Shown: piece by piece, positions 7,444 to 15,048 of the stretch
How the letters are laid out: every line of letters begins with the position of its first letter
Position numbering within the stretch: position 1 is the first letter of the stretch
Assembly: GCA_044353195.1 (NCBI GenBank)
Contig: JBILCJ010000023.1
Coordinates: 1 to 17,847, forward strand
Direction of reading: 5' to 3'
DNA length: 17,847 bases
Source of the DNA: UBA4416 sp044353195
GTDB taxonomy: Bacteria > Bacteroidota > Bacteroidia > B-17B0 > Aurantibacillaceae
Translations under genes and position numbers: made by a program
Notes under the pieces: generated by a model
The model's input: only the letters and a program-made list of their open reading frames with translations
What the model was told of the DNA's origin: nothing
Databases searched by the model: none

Positions 7444-9300
7444 TTAGTGATGTCCGGAGCCTAATAAATTTTTTCTATTAATTAGATCGGCTTCTATGAT
7501 TCGTTTTTCTAAATCAGGTCGTGTTACTTTTCCAGTTAAATATTTTTCTGCAATTAAACTCACAATAGGCGCACTCCATGTACCTCCAAATCCAGCGTTT
7601 TCAACCAAACACACAATAGCAATTTTCGGATTGTAACGAGGGGCGAAACAAGAAAAAACCGCATGCGAATCACCATGTGGATTTTCTGCCGTTCCTGTTT
7701 TTCCACAGGCCACAACACCAGGTATGCGAGATGCAGAACCCGTACCAGCATCAAAACACTGTTGCATTCCATCGTGCACATTGTCGTATGCTACTTGATC
7801 TTGTACATACGTATAGTGTTTTACTTTAAAGCGAGGATCTAATTTTTTTTCTAATCCAACACCTTTAATACAATGTGGTGTGTAATAAAAACCTCTGTTT
7901 GCAATAGAGGCCACAACGTTAGCCATTTGTAAAGGAACCAAGGTTAATTCAGCTTGACCGATACCTAAGGATACAACGGTATTACTTCTCCAATGATTTT
8001 TTCCGAACACTTTATTGTAATATTCTACTGAAGGCACATTCCCTGGTTTATCATACGGTAAATCAGTTCCTAATTTAGTGTTTGGGCCAAATGAACGAAC
8101 GGCATCACGCCAGTGGTTGTAGCCATCTTCAAATTTTGGATATTTTTTTTGATCAACAATTTCTCTAAACACATAACTGTAATACGAGTTACAAGAGGTT
8201 GCAATAGATCCTGTTAAATCAACACCAGGATGAGGGTGACACCTTGGATGTCCACCCATTGGAGGATATCCACGATTACAAGGGAAAGAGGTAGAGCGTG
8301 AAATTAAATTATCTTGTTGTGCAATTAAGGCATCAATTAATTTAAAAGTTGACCCAGGAGGATACATCGCCATTAATGCGCGATTAAAAAGTGGCCTGTT
8401 GATTGAATCGTAATAAAGTTTGGTGAAGTTTCGAGAACGTTCTTTTCCACCGACTAATAAATTAGGGTCGTAACCTGGACTTGAAACTAAACACAGTATT
8501 TCGCCAGATTGTGGATCGATGGCTACGATAGCGCCACGTTTACCTGTCATTAATTTTTCACCATATTCTTGCATATCAATATCAATGCTGCTAAATAAGG
8601 CTTTGCCAGGTCTTGCCAATGTATCGTAAAGCCCGTCCATAAAACGGCCTTTTGTTTTATTATGCACGTCTACCATCACAATTTGAGTTCCTTTTTTTCC
8701 TCTCAATTCTTCTTCATAAGAACGTTCAATGCCTGATATACCAATGTAATCACCTTCTTTGTAATAGTTGTCTTTAGCAGCTTTATCTTTACTAACCTCT
8801 CCAACATAACCTAATAAATGGGCAGCAATGGGGCGTGGGTATTTTCTTACATTTCTCGATTGAAGATCAAAGCCTTTGAATCGATACAATTTTTCTTGAA
8901 GGGCAGCATAAATTTTTGGCGATAATTGTTTTTCGAAAATACTTTCTTTACGCGGAGAATTAGGCGCTTGTGTTGCTTTTTTCATGCGTCGTAAAAATTC
9001 TGTTTTTGTAATTTCTAAAATTTTACAAAGCGCCATAGTATCACAATTCTTTGCCAATTTAGGTGTAATAAGCAAGTCGTATGATGGCTCATTAAAAACA
9101 AGTAGCTTACCATTTCTATCATAAATATAACCTCTTACTGGATACTCCGTTCTATATCTAAATGCGTTATTACGAGCATCTAATTTATATTGATCATCAA
9201 CAATCTGTAAATAGAAAAGACGTGAAATGTAAATGATAGCTACAACAATGAAGAATGTTGAGATGATGATTTTTCTTTCTGATAAATTAGATTGATACAT
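7444..9300 (-). CDS. mrdA: Penicillin-binding protein 2, elongasome transpeptidase
   Basis: 618 residues. One membrane anchor (about 9-31) is followed by the pedestal domain starting at YPVRGYIYDRNGKLL (53-67) and a class B transpeptidase domain (about 255-590). The three active-site motifs are intact: S317-T-F-K320 in PPGSTFK, S369-C-N371, and K534-T-G-T537. It forms peptide cross-links in side-wall peptidoglycan, partnered with RodA, and is a beta-lactam target. Between the first two motifs lies a Cys/His-rich stretch: C341, H351, C354, H355 and H357, plus C370 inside the SxN motif. It may hold a metal, as the zinc site reported for PBP2 of Gram-negative rods does. The gene's start overlaps the mreD stop by one base (TAATG), and rodA follows nine bases after its stop, consistent with one transcript and coupled translation. 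Class, anchor and context all support PBP2 over the divisome enzyme PBP3/FtsI. Confidence 0.96.
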   Translation of the reverse strand: MYQSNLSERKIIISTFFIVVAIIYISRLFYLQIVDDQYKLDARNNAFRYRTEYPVRGYIYDRNGKLLVFNEPSYDLLITPKLAKNCDTMALCKILEITKTEFLRRMKKATQAPNSPRKESIFEKQLSPKIYAALQEKLYRFKGFDLQSRNVRKYPRPIAAHLLGYVGEVSKDKAAKDNYYKEGDYIGISGIERSYEEELRGKKGTQIVMVDVHNKTKGRFMDGLYDTLARPGKALFSSIDIDMQEYGEKLMTGKRGAIVAIDPQSGEILCLVSSPGYDPNLLVGGKERSRNFTKLYYDSINRPLFNRALMAMYPPGSTFKLIDALIAQQDNLISRSTSFPCNRGYPPMGGHPRCHPHPGVDLTGSIATSCNSYYSYVFREIVDQKKYPKFEDGYNHWRDAVRSFGPNTKLGTDLPYDKPGNVPSVEYYNKVFGKNHWRSNTVVSLGIGQAELTLVPLQMANVVASIANRGFYYTPHCIKGVGLEKKLDPRFKVKHYTYVQDQVAYDNVHDGMQQCFDAGTGSASRIPGVVACGKTGTAENPHGDSHAVFSCFAPRYNPKIAIVCLVENAGFGGTWSAPIVSLIAEKYLTGKVTRPDLEKRIIEADLINRKNLLGSGHH

Positions 9301-9818
9301 TATTTTACTTTATTTGATTTATAAAATAAAAATTGAAGAATGTAAACAAAGATAAACGAACTAATCGAACTAATAAAAACACGAAGGAGCGTTCTGAAAA
9401 ATTCGTTGAATCGAAAAATTTCGATGTAAAAAACAAATAGGTGATGGATGAAAATAATAGTTAACGCGTAGGTCACAAACCATGCAGAACCCATGCTGTC
9501 AATAGTAGGAGTTAAGCCCACGTCATATCCTTCGCGCGGAGATAATAGTTTTAGAATATAGTACCTCAAAAATCCAATAACCGTGCAAGCTGCGGCGTGC
9601 ATGCCTGCGGTGTCGTAAAACATATCTATGGTTAAACCAGTTAGAAACGCTAATAATAAAACCAATAATTTTGGCGTTTCAAATGGAAGAATTAAAATAA
9701 ATAAAACATAGGGAAATAAAATGATGTATGAACCTAATCGAATGTTTTGTACAATAAGTACTTGCAATAGGATTAGAATGAAGAACCGAAAACTATTTTT
9801 TAAAATATTATTTATCAC
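9300..9818 (-). CDS. mreD: MreD, rod shape-determining membrane protein
   Basis: 172 residues with about five to six membrane segments. It carries the family-like stretch LPFETPKLLVLLLAFLTGLT at about 44-63 and DTAGMHAAA at 69-77, which resembles other Bacteroidota MreD proteins. MreD is an integral inner-membrane partner of MreC that helps place and activate the RodA-PBP2 pair. The start is GTG (9818-9816): no ATG occurs in frame until residue 66, and the hydrophobic first segment needs the longer form. The GTG lies inside the end of mreC (11-base overlap, GGTGATAAATAA), and the gene's own TAA overlaps the mrdA start by one base, so translation is probably coupled in both directions. MreD sequences diverge quickly; position between mreC and mrdA raises confidence. 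Confidence 0.9.
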   Translation of the reverse strand: MINNILKNSFRFFILILLQVLIVQNIRLGSYIILFPYVLFILILPFETPKLLVLLLAFLTGLTIDMFYDTAGMHAAACTVIGFLRYYILKLLSPREGYDVGLTPTIDSMGSAWFVTYALTIIFIHHLFVFYIEIFRFNEFFRTLLRVFISSISSFIFVYILQFLFYKSNKVK

Positions 9819-10647
9819 CTTGCGTTTGTGTTTTAATTTCTAAACTATCTTTTTCTGTTTTATAGATGTACTTAATAACCGAAACATGATTCAGTTTTTT
9901 GAAGTCAGGATTTAATTTAATCTTCACAGTATAAAAAGATTCATTTTGTCTTCTTTCGTGACTATCTACAAAACCCACTAAAATACCTTCAGGGAAAATG
10001 CCTGACAATGAACTGGTAATCACACTATCCCCTTTTTTTAATCTAGCATGTGTTGGGATATCAATTAAGTTACAATATTTATAATCTAAACCTTCCCAAA
10101 GTAAAGTGCCATTGATGCCTTCTTTTTTTAGTTTGCAAGGAACAATAACATCTTTGTGTAAGACAGACATAACTGAGGAGTAATTTTCTGAAACTGCTTT
10201 TACAACACCCACAATCCCTTCACTATTAATTACTGCCATGTCTTGCGAGATTCCTTGGTTAGAGCCAATATTTAAGGTTAGATAATTATTTCGTTTGTTT
10301 ACAGTGTTATTAATCACCTTAGCATTGATAAATTCAAATTCTTGCCTGTATAATGTATCGTTTTGTTTATAATTTTTTAAGGATAGAATAGCGAATCCAA
10401 GTTTTGTTTGATTCTTCAAAAGATTATTTTCTTTTGCTAAGCGATCATTTTCTTCTTTAAGTTGCAAGTATTCTTTGGTGTTTGCAGTAAACTGGTATAC
10501 ATTAGCACTTAGTTCATTTGATGAATTAATCAACTTTGAACCTTGGTAACCTTTGTTTTTAGAAATAATAACAATGCAACAAATCTCAAGAATTAAAAAA
10601 ATAAAAAAGAAATTATTCCTGTATAAAAAAGCAAATATATTATTCAT
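9808..10647 (-). CDS. mreC: MreC, rod shape-determining protein
   Basis: 279 residues. A membrane anchor (about 12-29) is followed by a coiled coil (about 58-80, heptad-like LQLKEENDRLAKENNLLKNQ) and a periplasmic beta-rich region (about 105-265). The latter contains INAKVINNTVNKRNNYLTLN and GIVGVVKAVSENYSSVMSVL, which match the MreC core. MreC forms periplasmic filaments that bind PBP2 and switch it to its active state, linking cytoplasmic MreB to wall synthesis. The C-terminus ends in a short polar tail. The stop codon lies inside the beginning of mreD, an 11-base overlap. Upstream, 91 bases separate it from mreB; that gap is AT-rich and shows no clear TAnnTTTG promoter, so it is most simply part of the mreB transcript. 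Confidence 0.94.
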   Translation of the reverse strand: MNNIFAFLYRNNFFFIFLILEICCIVIISKNKGYQGSKLINSSNELSANVYQFTANTKEYLQLKEENDRLAKENNLLKNQTKLGFAILSLKNYKQNDTLYRQEFEFINAKVINNTVNKRNNYLTLNIGSNQGISQDMAVINSEGIVGVVKAVSENYSSVMSVLHKDVIVPCKLKKEGINGTLLWEGLDYKYCNLIDIPTHARLKKGDSVITSSLSGIFPEGILVGFVDSHERRQNESFYTVKIKLNPDFKKLNHVSVIKYIYKTEKDSLEIKTQTQGDK

Positions 10648-10738
10648 TTCTATTTATTTATTTCACCAATTAAAATTTTAATACAAACAAAAAATTGAGT
10701 TGATTGATTCTAATCTAAAGTAAAATGAAACTAGCTAT

Positions 10739-11761
10739 TTATTTTATTAAGAATGGGAATTTGTGAACATTATTAAGTGCAATACCCGTACCTCTTGCTA
10801 CTGCTCTTAAAGGATCGTCACAAACATGAACGGATAATTTTGTTTTTAAAGAAATACGTTTGTCTAATCCGCGAAGCAGTGAGCCACCACCAGCCATGAA
10901 AATACCTTTACGGTAAATGTCGGCTGCTAATTCAGGAGGAGTCATTTCAAGGGCATTTAAAATTGCTTCTTCAATTTTTGCAATAGATTTATCTAGGCAA
11001 TGAGCAATTTCAACATAACTTACAAATACCTCTTTTGGAATTCCACTCATTAAATCTCTTCCTTGAACGGCGTAATCAGCAGGAGGATTATCAATTTCTG
11101 TCATGGCAGCGCCAACTTCAATTTTTACTTGTTCCGCACTTCTTTCACCAATTAAGATATTGTGTTGACGACGCATGTATTCTTCAATATTGGCATTGAA
11201 ATCATCGCCTGCAATACGAATTGATTTATCACACACGATACCACCTAAAGCCATGACAGCAATTTCAGATGTACCACCACCAATATCAATGATCATATTA
11301 CCAACTGGTTCTTCAACATCAATGCCCATCCCAATTGCTGCTGCCATAGGTTCATGAATTAAATACACTTCTTTTGCTCCAGCGTGTTCTGCACTATCTC
11401 TTACTGCACGTTTTTCAACTTCGGTGATTCCGCTTGGAATACAAATAACCATTCTTAAAGATGGTTTGAAAAATTTATTTCCGGTATTAATCATTTTGAT
11501 CATACCTTTTATCATTTCTTCAGCAGCTTGAAAATCGGCAATCACACCGTCTTTTAATGGACGAATCGTTTTAATGTTCTCATGTGTTTTACCATGCATC
11601 ATCTGCGCTTGTTTTCCAACAGCTATTACTTTTCCTGTTGTTCTATCCACGGCCACAATACTTGGTTGATCAACCACTACTTTATCATTATGAATGATAA
11701 TGGTGTTGGCTGTTCCTAAGTCAATGGCTATATCTTGTGTTAAAAAATCAAATAATCCCAT
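10739..11761 (-). CDS. mreB: MreB, actin-like cell-shape protein
   Basis: 340 residues, the usual length. The actin-fold nucleotide motifs are all present: phosphate 1 DLGTANT (14-20), phosphate 2 DIGGGTSEIAV (159-169), the HEPMAAAIG segment (136-144) with the likely catalytic Glu E137, and the adenosine motif GGGSLLRGL (291-299). A hydrophobic N-terminus (MGLFDFL) suits membrane contact. MreB polymerises with ATP into short membrane-bound filaments that orient side-wall synthesis. The downstream genes mreC, mreD, mrdA and rodA supply the rest of the machine. Upstream, purH ends 79 bases away in the same orientation. That gap contains no recognisable Bacteroidota -7 box, so mreB may be read through from purH or have a promoter I cannot recognise. 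Sequence conservation is high and identity is secure. Confidence 0.98.
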   Translation of the reverse strand: MGLFDFLTQDIAIDLGTANTIIIHNDKVVVDQPSIVAVDRTTGKVIAVGKQAQMMHGKTHENIKTIRPLKDGVIADFQAAEEMIKGMIKMINTGNKFFKPSLRMVICIPSGITEVEKRAVRDSAEHAGAKEVYLIHEPMAAAIGMGIDVEEPVGNMIIDIGGGTSEIAVMALGGIVCDKSIRIAGDDFNANIEEYMRRQHNILIGERSAEQVKIEVGAAMTEIDNPPADYAVQGRDLMSGIPKEVFVSYVEIAHCLDKSIAKIEEAILNALEMTPPELAADIYRKGIFMAGGGSLLRGLDKRISLKTKLSVHVCDDPLRAVARGTGIALNNVHKFPFLIK

Positions 11762-11840
11762 ATTCAGTTTGATGTTTTTTTAGGTTAAATGCTTGTGCAG
11801 ATGGTTAATTAAATCTACGAAATATTTGTAAAATAATATA

Positions 11841-13370
11841 TTAATGTTTAAAATGTCTTGAACCTGTAAATACCATACTCATTCCATTGTCATTGCAATA
11901 AGCAATACTATCCTTGTCTTTAATTGATCCTCCGGGCTGAATAACTGTGTTGATTCCAACGTTATGAGCAATTTCAACACAATCTGCAAATGGAAAAAAA
12001 GCGTCACTCGCCATTACCGCTCCATTTAAATCAAAACCAAAACTTGTTGCTTTTGATATGGCATGTCTAAGTGCATCCACGCGGGATGTTTGTCCTGTGC
12101 CACTAGCCAATAGTTGATTATCTTTTACGATAACAATGGTGTTTGACTTAGTGTGCTTGGCTAATTTATTGGCAAATAATAAATCTTTAATTTGTTGTTG
12201 AGTTGGAACAACCGTTGTAACAGGTGTTAAATTGGTTTCTGTTTCTGTTACCGAGTCTTTATCTTGCTCTACGACGCCATTTAGTAACGTACGAATTAAT
12301 TTAGTTGGTAACGCAACTTGTTTTTGAATCAAAATAATACGATTGTTTTTTGATTTCAATATTCTTAATGCGTTTTCAGAATAAGCAGGTGCAATCACAA
12401 CTTCACAAAATAATTTATTCACTTCTTCTGCTGTTTCAAAATCAATTTCGGTATTGCAAATTAAAATACCTCCAAATGCTGATACAGGATCGCCTGCTAA
12501 TGCAGCGTGCCATGCTTCTAATAAGGTTGAACGAGATGCAACGCCGCAAGCATTATTATGTTTTAAAATAGCAAAGGTTGGTTCAGTTGTAAAATCTGCT
12601 ATCAAGTTTACGGCTGCATCAACATCTAATAAATTATTATAGGATAATTCTTTCCCATTTAATTTTTCAAACATCGCATTTAAGTCGCCATAAAAAACAC
12701 CTTGTTGATGAGGATTTTCTCCGTAACGTAATGGATTCGCTTCGTGTATACTTTGTTTTAAAATCGGTAATTTTTCAGTATCGTTAAAATAATTAAAAAT
12801 GGCAGCATCGTAATGGCTACTCATAGCAAATGCTTTCGCGGCATATGATTTTCGATCAGCTAAATCAGAAAAACCATTTTTACTTTCGAGTAAATTGTTT
12901 AATGATGGATAATCATTTCGAGATGAAACAATAACAACATCATTAAAATTTTTGGCGGCCGCTCTAATCAAAGAAATACCTCCAATATCTATTTTCTCAA
13001 TAATATCCTCTTCGCTTGCTCCACTTGATAGGGTTTCTTCAAACGGATATAAATCGACAATTACTAAATCGATTTCAGGAATGTCATGCTTTTCCATTTG
13101 TGCGACATCCGTGTTTAAATCTCTTCTACCTAAAATTCCACCGAAAATTTTCGGGTGCAAAGTTTTAACTCTTCCTCCTAAAATTTCAGGGTAAGACGTT
13201 AATCCTTCTACGGATTTTACTGGAATGCCTAATTTTTCAATGAAAGACAGGGTACCTCCAGTGCTATATATGGTTACGCCTAAAGCGTTTAATTTTTCAA
13301 TGATTGGCTCTAAATGATCTTTGTAATAAACAGAAACTAGTGCGCTTTTGATTTTCTTTTGTGAACTCAT
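11841..13370 (-). CDS. purH: Bifunctional AICAR formyltransferase / IMP cyclohydrolase
   Basis: 509 residues, full length. The N-terminal cyclohydrolase domain (MGS-like fold, about 8-145) has STGGT (36-40), GGRVKTLHPKIFGGILGR (65-82) and VDLYPFE (105-111). The C-terminal AICAR formyltransferase domain includes RYGENPHQ (215-222), the catalytic K270-H271-N-N-A-C-G segment, and DPVSAFGGI (294-302). The enzyme formylates AICAR using 10-formyl-tetrahydrofolate and closes the ring to IMP, the last two steps of de novo purine synthesis, in the cytoplasm. A Thr/Val-rich linker (about 373-391) is variable and of no evident meaning. The gene is the first of a same-strand run ending at rodA, and is divergent from the PAP2 gene. 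A good -7 box lies 17 bases upstream of its ATG (see the promoter entry). Confidence 0.98.
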   Translation of the reverse strand: MSSQKKIKSALVSVYYKDHLEPIIEKLNALGVTIYSTGGTLSFIEKLGIPVKSVEGLTSYPEILGGRVKTLHPKIFGGILGRRDLNTDVAQMEKHDIPEIDLVIVDLYPFEETLSSGASEEDIIEKIDIGGISLIRAAAKNFNDVVIVSSRNDYPSLNNLLESKNGFSDLADRKSYAAKAFAMSSHYDAAIFNYFNDTEKLPILKQSIHEANPLRYGENPHQQGVFYGDLNAMFEKLNGKELSYNNLLDVDAAVNLIADFTTEPTFAILKHNNACGVASRSTLLEAWHAALAGDPVSAFGGILICNTEIDFETAEEVNKLFCEVVIAPAYSENALRILKSKNNRIILIQKQVALPTKLIRTLLNGVVEQDKDSVTETETNLTPVTTVVPTQQQIKDLLFANKLAKHTKSNTIVIVKDNQLLASGTGQTSRVDALRHAISKATSFGFDLNGAVMASDAFFPFADCVEIAHNVGINTVIQPGGSIKDKDSIAYCNDNGMSMVFTGSRHFKH

Positions 13371-13386
13371 AAATTGTAGTAAAGTA

Positions 13387-13394
13387 CAAAGATA
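13387..13394 (-). promoter_or_regulatory. Candidate Bacteroidota-type -7 box for purH
   Basis: On the minus strand 13394-13387 reads TATCTTTG, an exact match to the Bacteroidota -7 consensus TAnnTTTG. Its downstream edge is 16 bases from the purH ATG (13370), implying a very short leader of about ten bases. No clear -33 TTTG was found 17-23 bases upstream (only GTTCAAAT), so the promoter is incomplete by consensus. If real, it would drive purH and possibly the downstream rod-shape genes. Confidence 0.5.
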
Positions 13395-13517
13395 ATCGTT
13401 GGTTTTGCTTATTTGAACTTTGTTGAAAAGTGCTTAAAAATGGATTAATAACAAGTTTTTAACAATTTGATTTAAGGAAAATGAAACATCGAATTGTTTT
13501 TTTGATTATTTTTAAAA

Positions 13518-14102
13518 ATGATAGATTCGCTCAAGCTCATCGATAAAACTATTTTACTTGCTATCAATTCATTTCATAGTTCGTTTCTAGATGTTGTGAT
13601 GTTTTACCTTTCTGAAATATGGATTTTTACACCATTTTTCATCTATTTGATTTATTTAATTTATAAAAAAATTGGAATAAAGAAAACATCTATTTTAATT
13701 GTGTTTGTTGCTATATTGATTACTCTGTGTGACCAAACTGCTACTGTCACAAAAAAATCAGTGAAGCGTTTTCGACCTACGCATAACATTGAAATTATAG
13801 ACAACTTATTAATCGTAAAAAATTACAGAGGCGGTACTTACGGTTTCTTTTCAGGCCACGCAGCTAACACGTTTGGTATCGCTATGTTTTTATTTTTACT
13901 TTTTAGTAAACAAACAAAGGCTTCGCGATTTGTATTTTTTATCTGGGCTGGTTTAGTTTCATACTCTCGTATGTATCTTGGTGTTCATTATCCTTCTGAT
14001 ATTTTTGTGGGTATGTTGGTTGGATTATTTTTTGGATTTGTGGTGTACCAATTACAGAAATTATATTTTTTAAAAACATATGATGAAAGTATTTCTATTT
14101 AG
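13518..14102 (+). CDS. PAP2-family membrane phosphatase
   Basis: 194 residues with about five to six membrane segments. The three PAP2 (acid phosphatase/vanadium peroxidase) motifs are intact: K79-x6-R86-P87, S112-G113-H114 in GFFSGHA, and S150-R151-x5-H157-x3-D161 in SRMYLGVHYPSD. Members remove phosphate from membrane lipids such as undecaprenyl pyrophosphate, phosphatidic acid or lipid A 1-phosphate, with the active site facing the periplasm. The start ATG gives the usual N-terminus (short amphipathic helix, then DKTILLAINSFHSSFLD). The gene is divergent from purH and overlaps the next gene by 23 bases. Recycling of the peptidoglycan lipid carrier would fit the neighbouring wall genes, but the substrate cannot be told from these motifs. 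Confidence 0.93.
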   Translation: MIDSLKLIDKTILLAINSFHSSFLDVVMFYLSEIWIFTPFFIYLIYLIYKKIGIKKTSILIVFVAILITLCDQTATVTKKSVKRFRPTHNIEIIDNLLIVKNYRGGTYGFFSGHAANTFGIAMFLFLLFSKQTKASRFVFFIWAGLVSYSRMYLGVHYPSDIFVGMLVGLFFGFVVYQLQKLYFLKTYDESISI

Positions 14103-14955
14103 TCTTTTTATTTCAAACTGTTGTTTTTCTCAATTGCCAGAAACTGATATTTGGGTTGTAGATCTGATCAAAAAAGAAGGTAAATATAGTTTTGAAAAAC
14201 CTTTGAACTTTACAAATCGCAGAGGATACGATAACCAACCAAGTTTTTCGTCAGATGGTAAGGAGATTTATTTTGTAAGTAATAAGGATTCAAATCAAAC
14301 GGATGTGTTTGTTTATAATTTAAAAAACAAAACAACACAGTCAGTTTGCCAAAGTCTGGAAAGTGAATATTCGCCTACATTGACATATGATAAAAAGTTT
14401 TTGACATGTGTTACTGTTTTAAAAGATTCTTCGCAAAAGTTACTTAATTATGAAATTGTATATAAAATGCCTGCTACAGAAATCAGTGATAGAATAAATA
14501 ATCCTGATTCAGTTGGCTATTTTACCTGGTTAAATAAGGATACAGTATTGTATTATAAATTGACTAATCCACACTCGCTCAGAGCTTGGAATATTCATAC
14601 CAACAAAGATGTTTGGATTTGTGATAATCCCACTCGTGCATTTAAAAAGTATGGCAAGACATCACAATTTATTTACGGTCTTAAAAAAGATTCTTCTTCA
14701 GTTGAATTTAGAATTTACAATCCAACGATGAAAGAAAGTAAAATTTACGCTTCCTATCCATCCTTGAATGAAGACTTTGTCTGGAATGATGAGTTGGGTT
14801 TAATAAAATCAGAGAACGCTGACTTGCTGTATTATAAAGAATCTTCTAAAACGTGGGAAGTATTATTTTCTTTTTCTCAATTAGGAATCAAAAAAATTAC
14901 ACGCTTCGTTTTTGATACTAAAAACGAGCGTTTAGCGATTGTTAGTAATTTGTAA
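14080..14955 (+). CDS. Exported PD40/TolB-like beta-propeller protein
   Basis: 291 residues. The N-terminus is a short signal peptide, probably cut before Q18 (CCFS-Q), a pattern common in Bacteroidota secreted proteins. Two adjacent ATGs (14080 and 14083) are possible starts; the second gives a protein one residue shorter. The clearest repeat is a PD40 motif, QPSFSSDGKEIYFVSNK (53-69), and a second, weaker one is EYSPTLTYDKKFLTCVTV (96-113). Later sheets (near 145-160, 230-250 and 274-288) are degenerate, suggesting a small or incomplete propeller of five to six blades. No catalytic motif or C-terminal secretion domain is visible; the function is unknown and it probably binds a ligand or partner in the periplasm or on the surface. 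It overlaps the PAP2 gene by 23 bases, so the two are likely co-translated. Lipidation is unlikely because the Cys pair (C14, C15) lacks a proper lipobox. Confidence 0.8.
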   Translation: MMKVFLFSLFISNCCFSQLPETDIWVVDLIKKEGKYSFEKPLNFTNRRGYDNQPSFSSDGKEIYFVSNKDSNQTDVFVYNLKNKTTQSVCQSLESEYSPTLTYDKKFLTCVTVLKDSSQKLLNYEIVYKMPATEISDRINNPDSVGYFTWLNKDTVLYYKLTNPHSLRAWNIHTNKDVWICDNPTRAFKKYGKTSQFIYGLKKDSSSVEFRIYNPTMKESKIYASYPSLNEDFVWNDELGLIKSENADLLYYKESSKTWEVLFSFSQLGIKKITRFVFDTKNERLAIVSNL

Positions 14956-14999
14956 TGGTGCTATTTTTTTGTTTTTCAATACACATTACTTTAATCCTT

Positions 15000-15026
15000 T
15001 ATACAAACTAAATGATAATTTGTATA
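15000..15026. promoter_or_regulatory. Inverted repeat before the second permease, possible operator
   Basis: TATACAAA (15000-15007) and TTTGTATA (15019-15026) form a perfect 8-bp inverted repeat separated by 11 bases, ending 22 bases before the permease ATG at 15049. The size and symmetry suit a dimeric repressor or activator site; an RNA hairpin in the leader is the alternative. The surrounding 93-base gap is AT-rich, so chance is a real possibility. Confidence 0.35.
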
Positions 15027-15048
15027 TTTATCTAAATTCAAAATTTCA

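Noticed and set aside
11175..11357. Plus-strand open frame inside mreB
   Set aside because: Antisense to strongly conserved MreB motifs; Ile/Pro/Ser-rich product typical of a shadow frame.
12350..13194. Three plus-strand open frames inside purH
   Set aside because: All are antisense to well-conserved PurH coding sequence and none has a recognisable domain.
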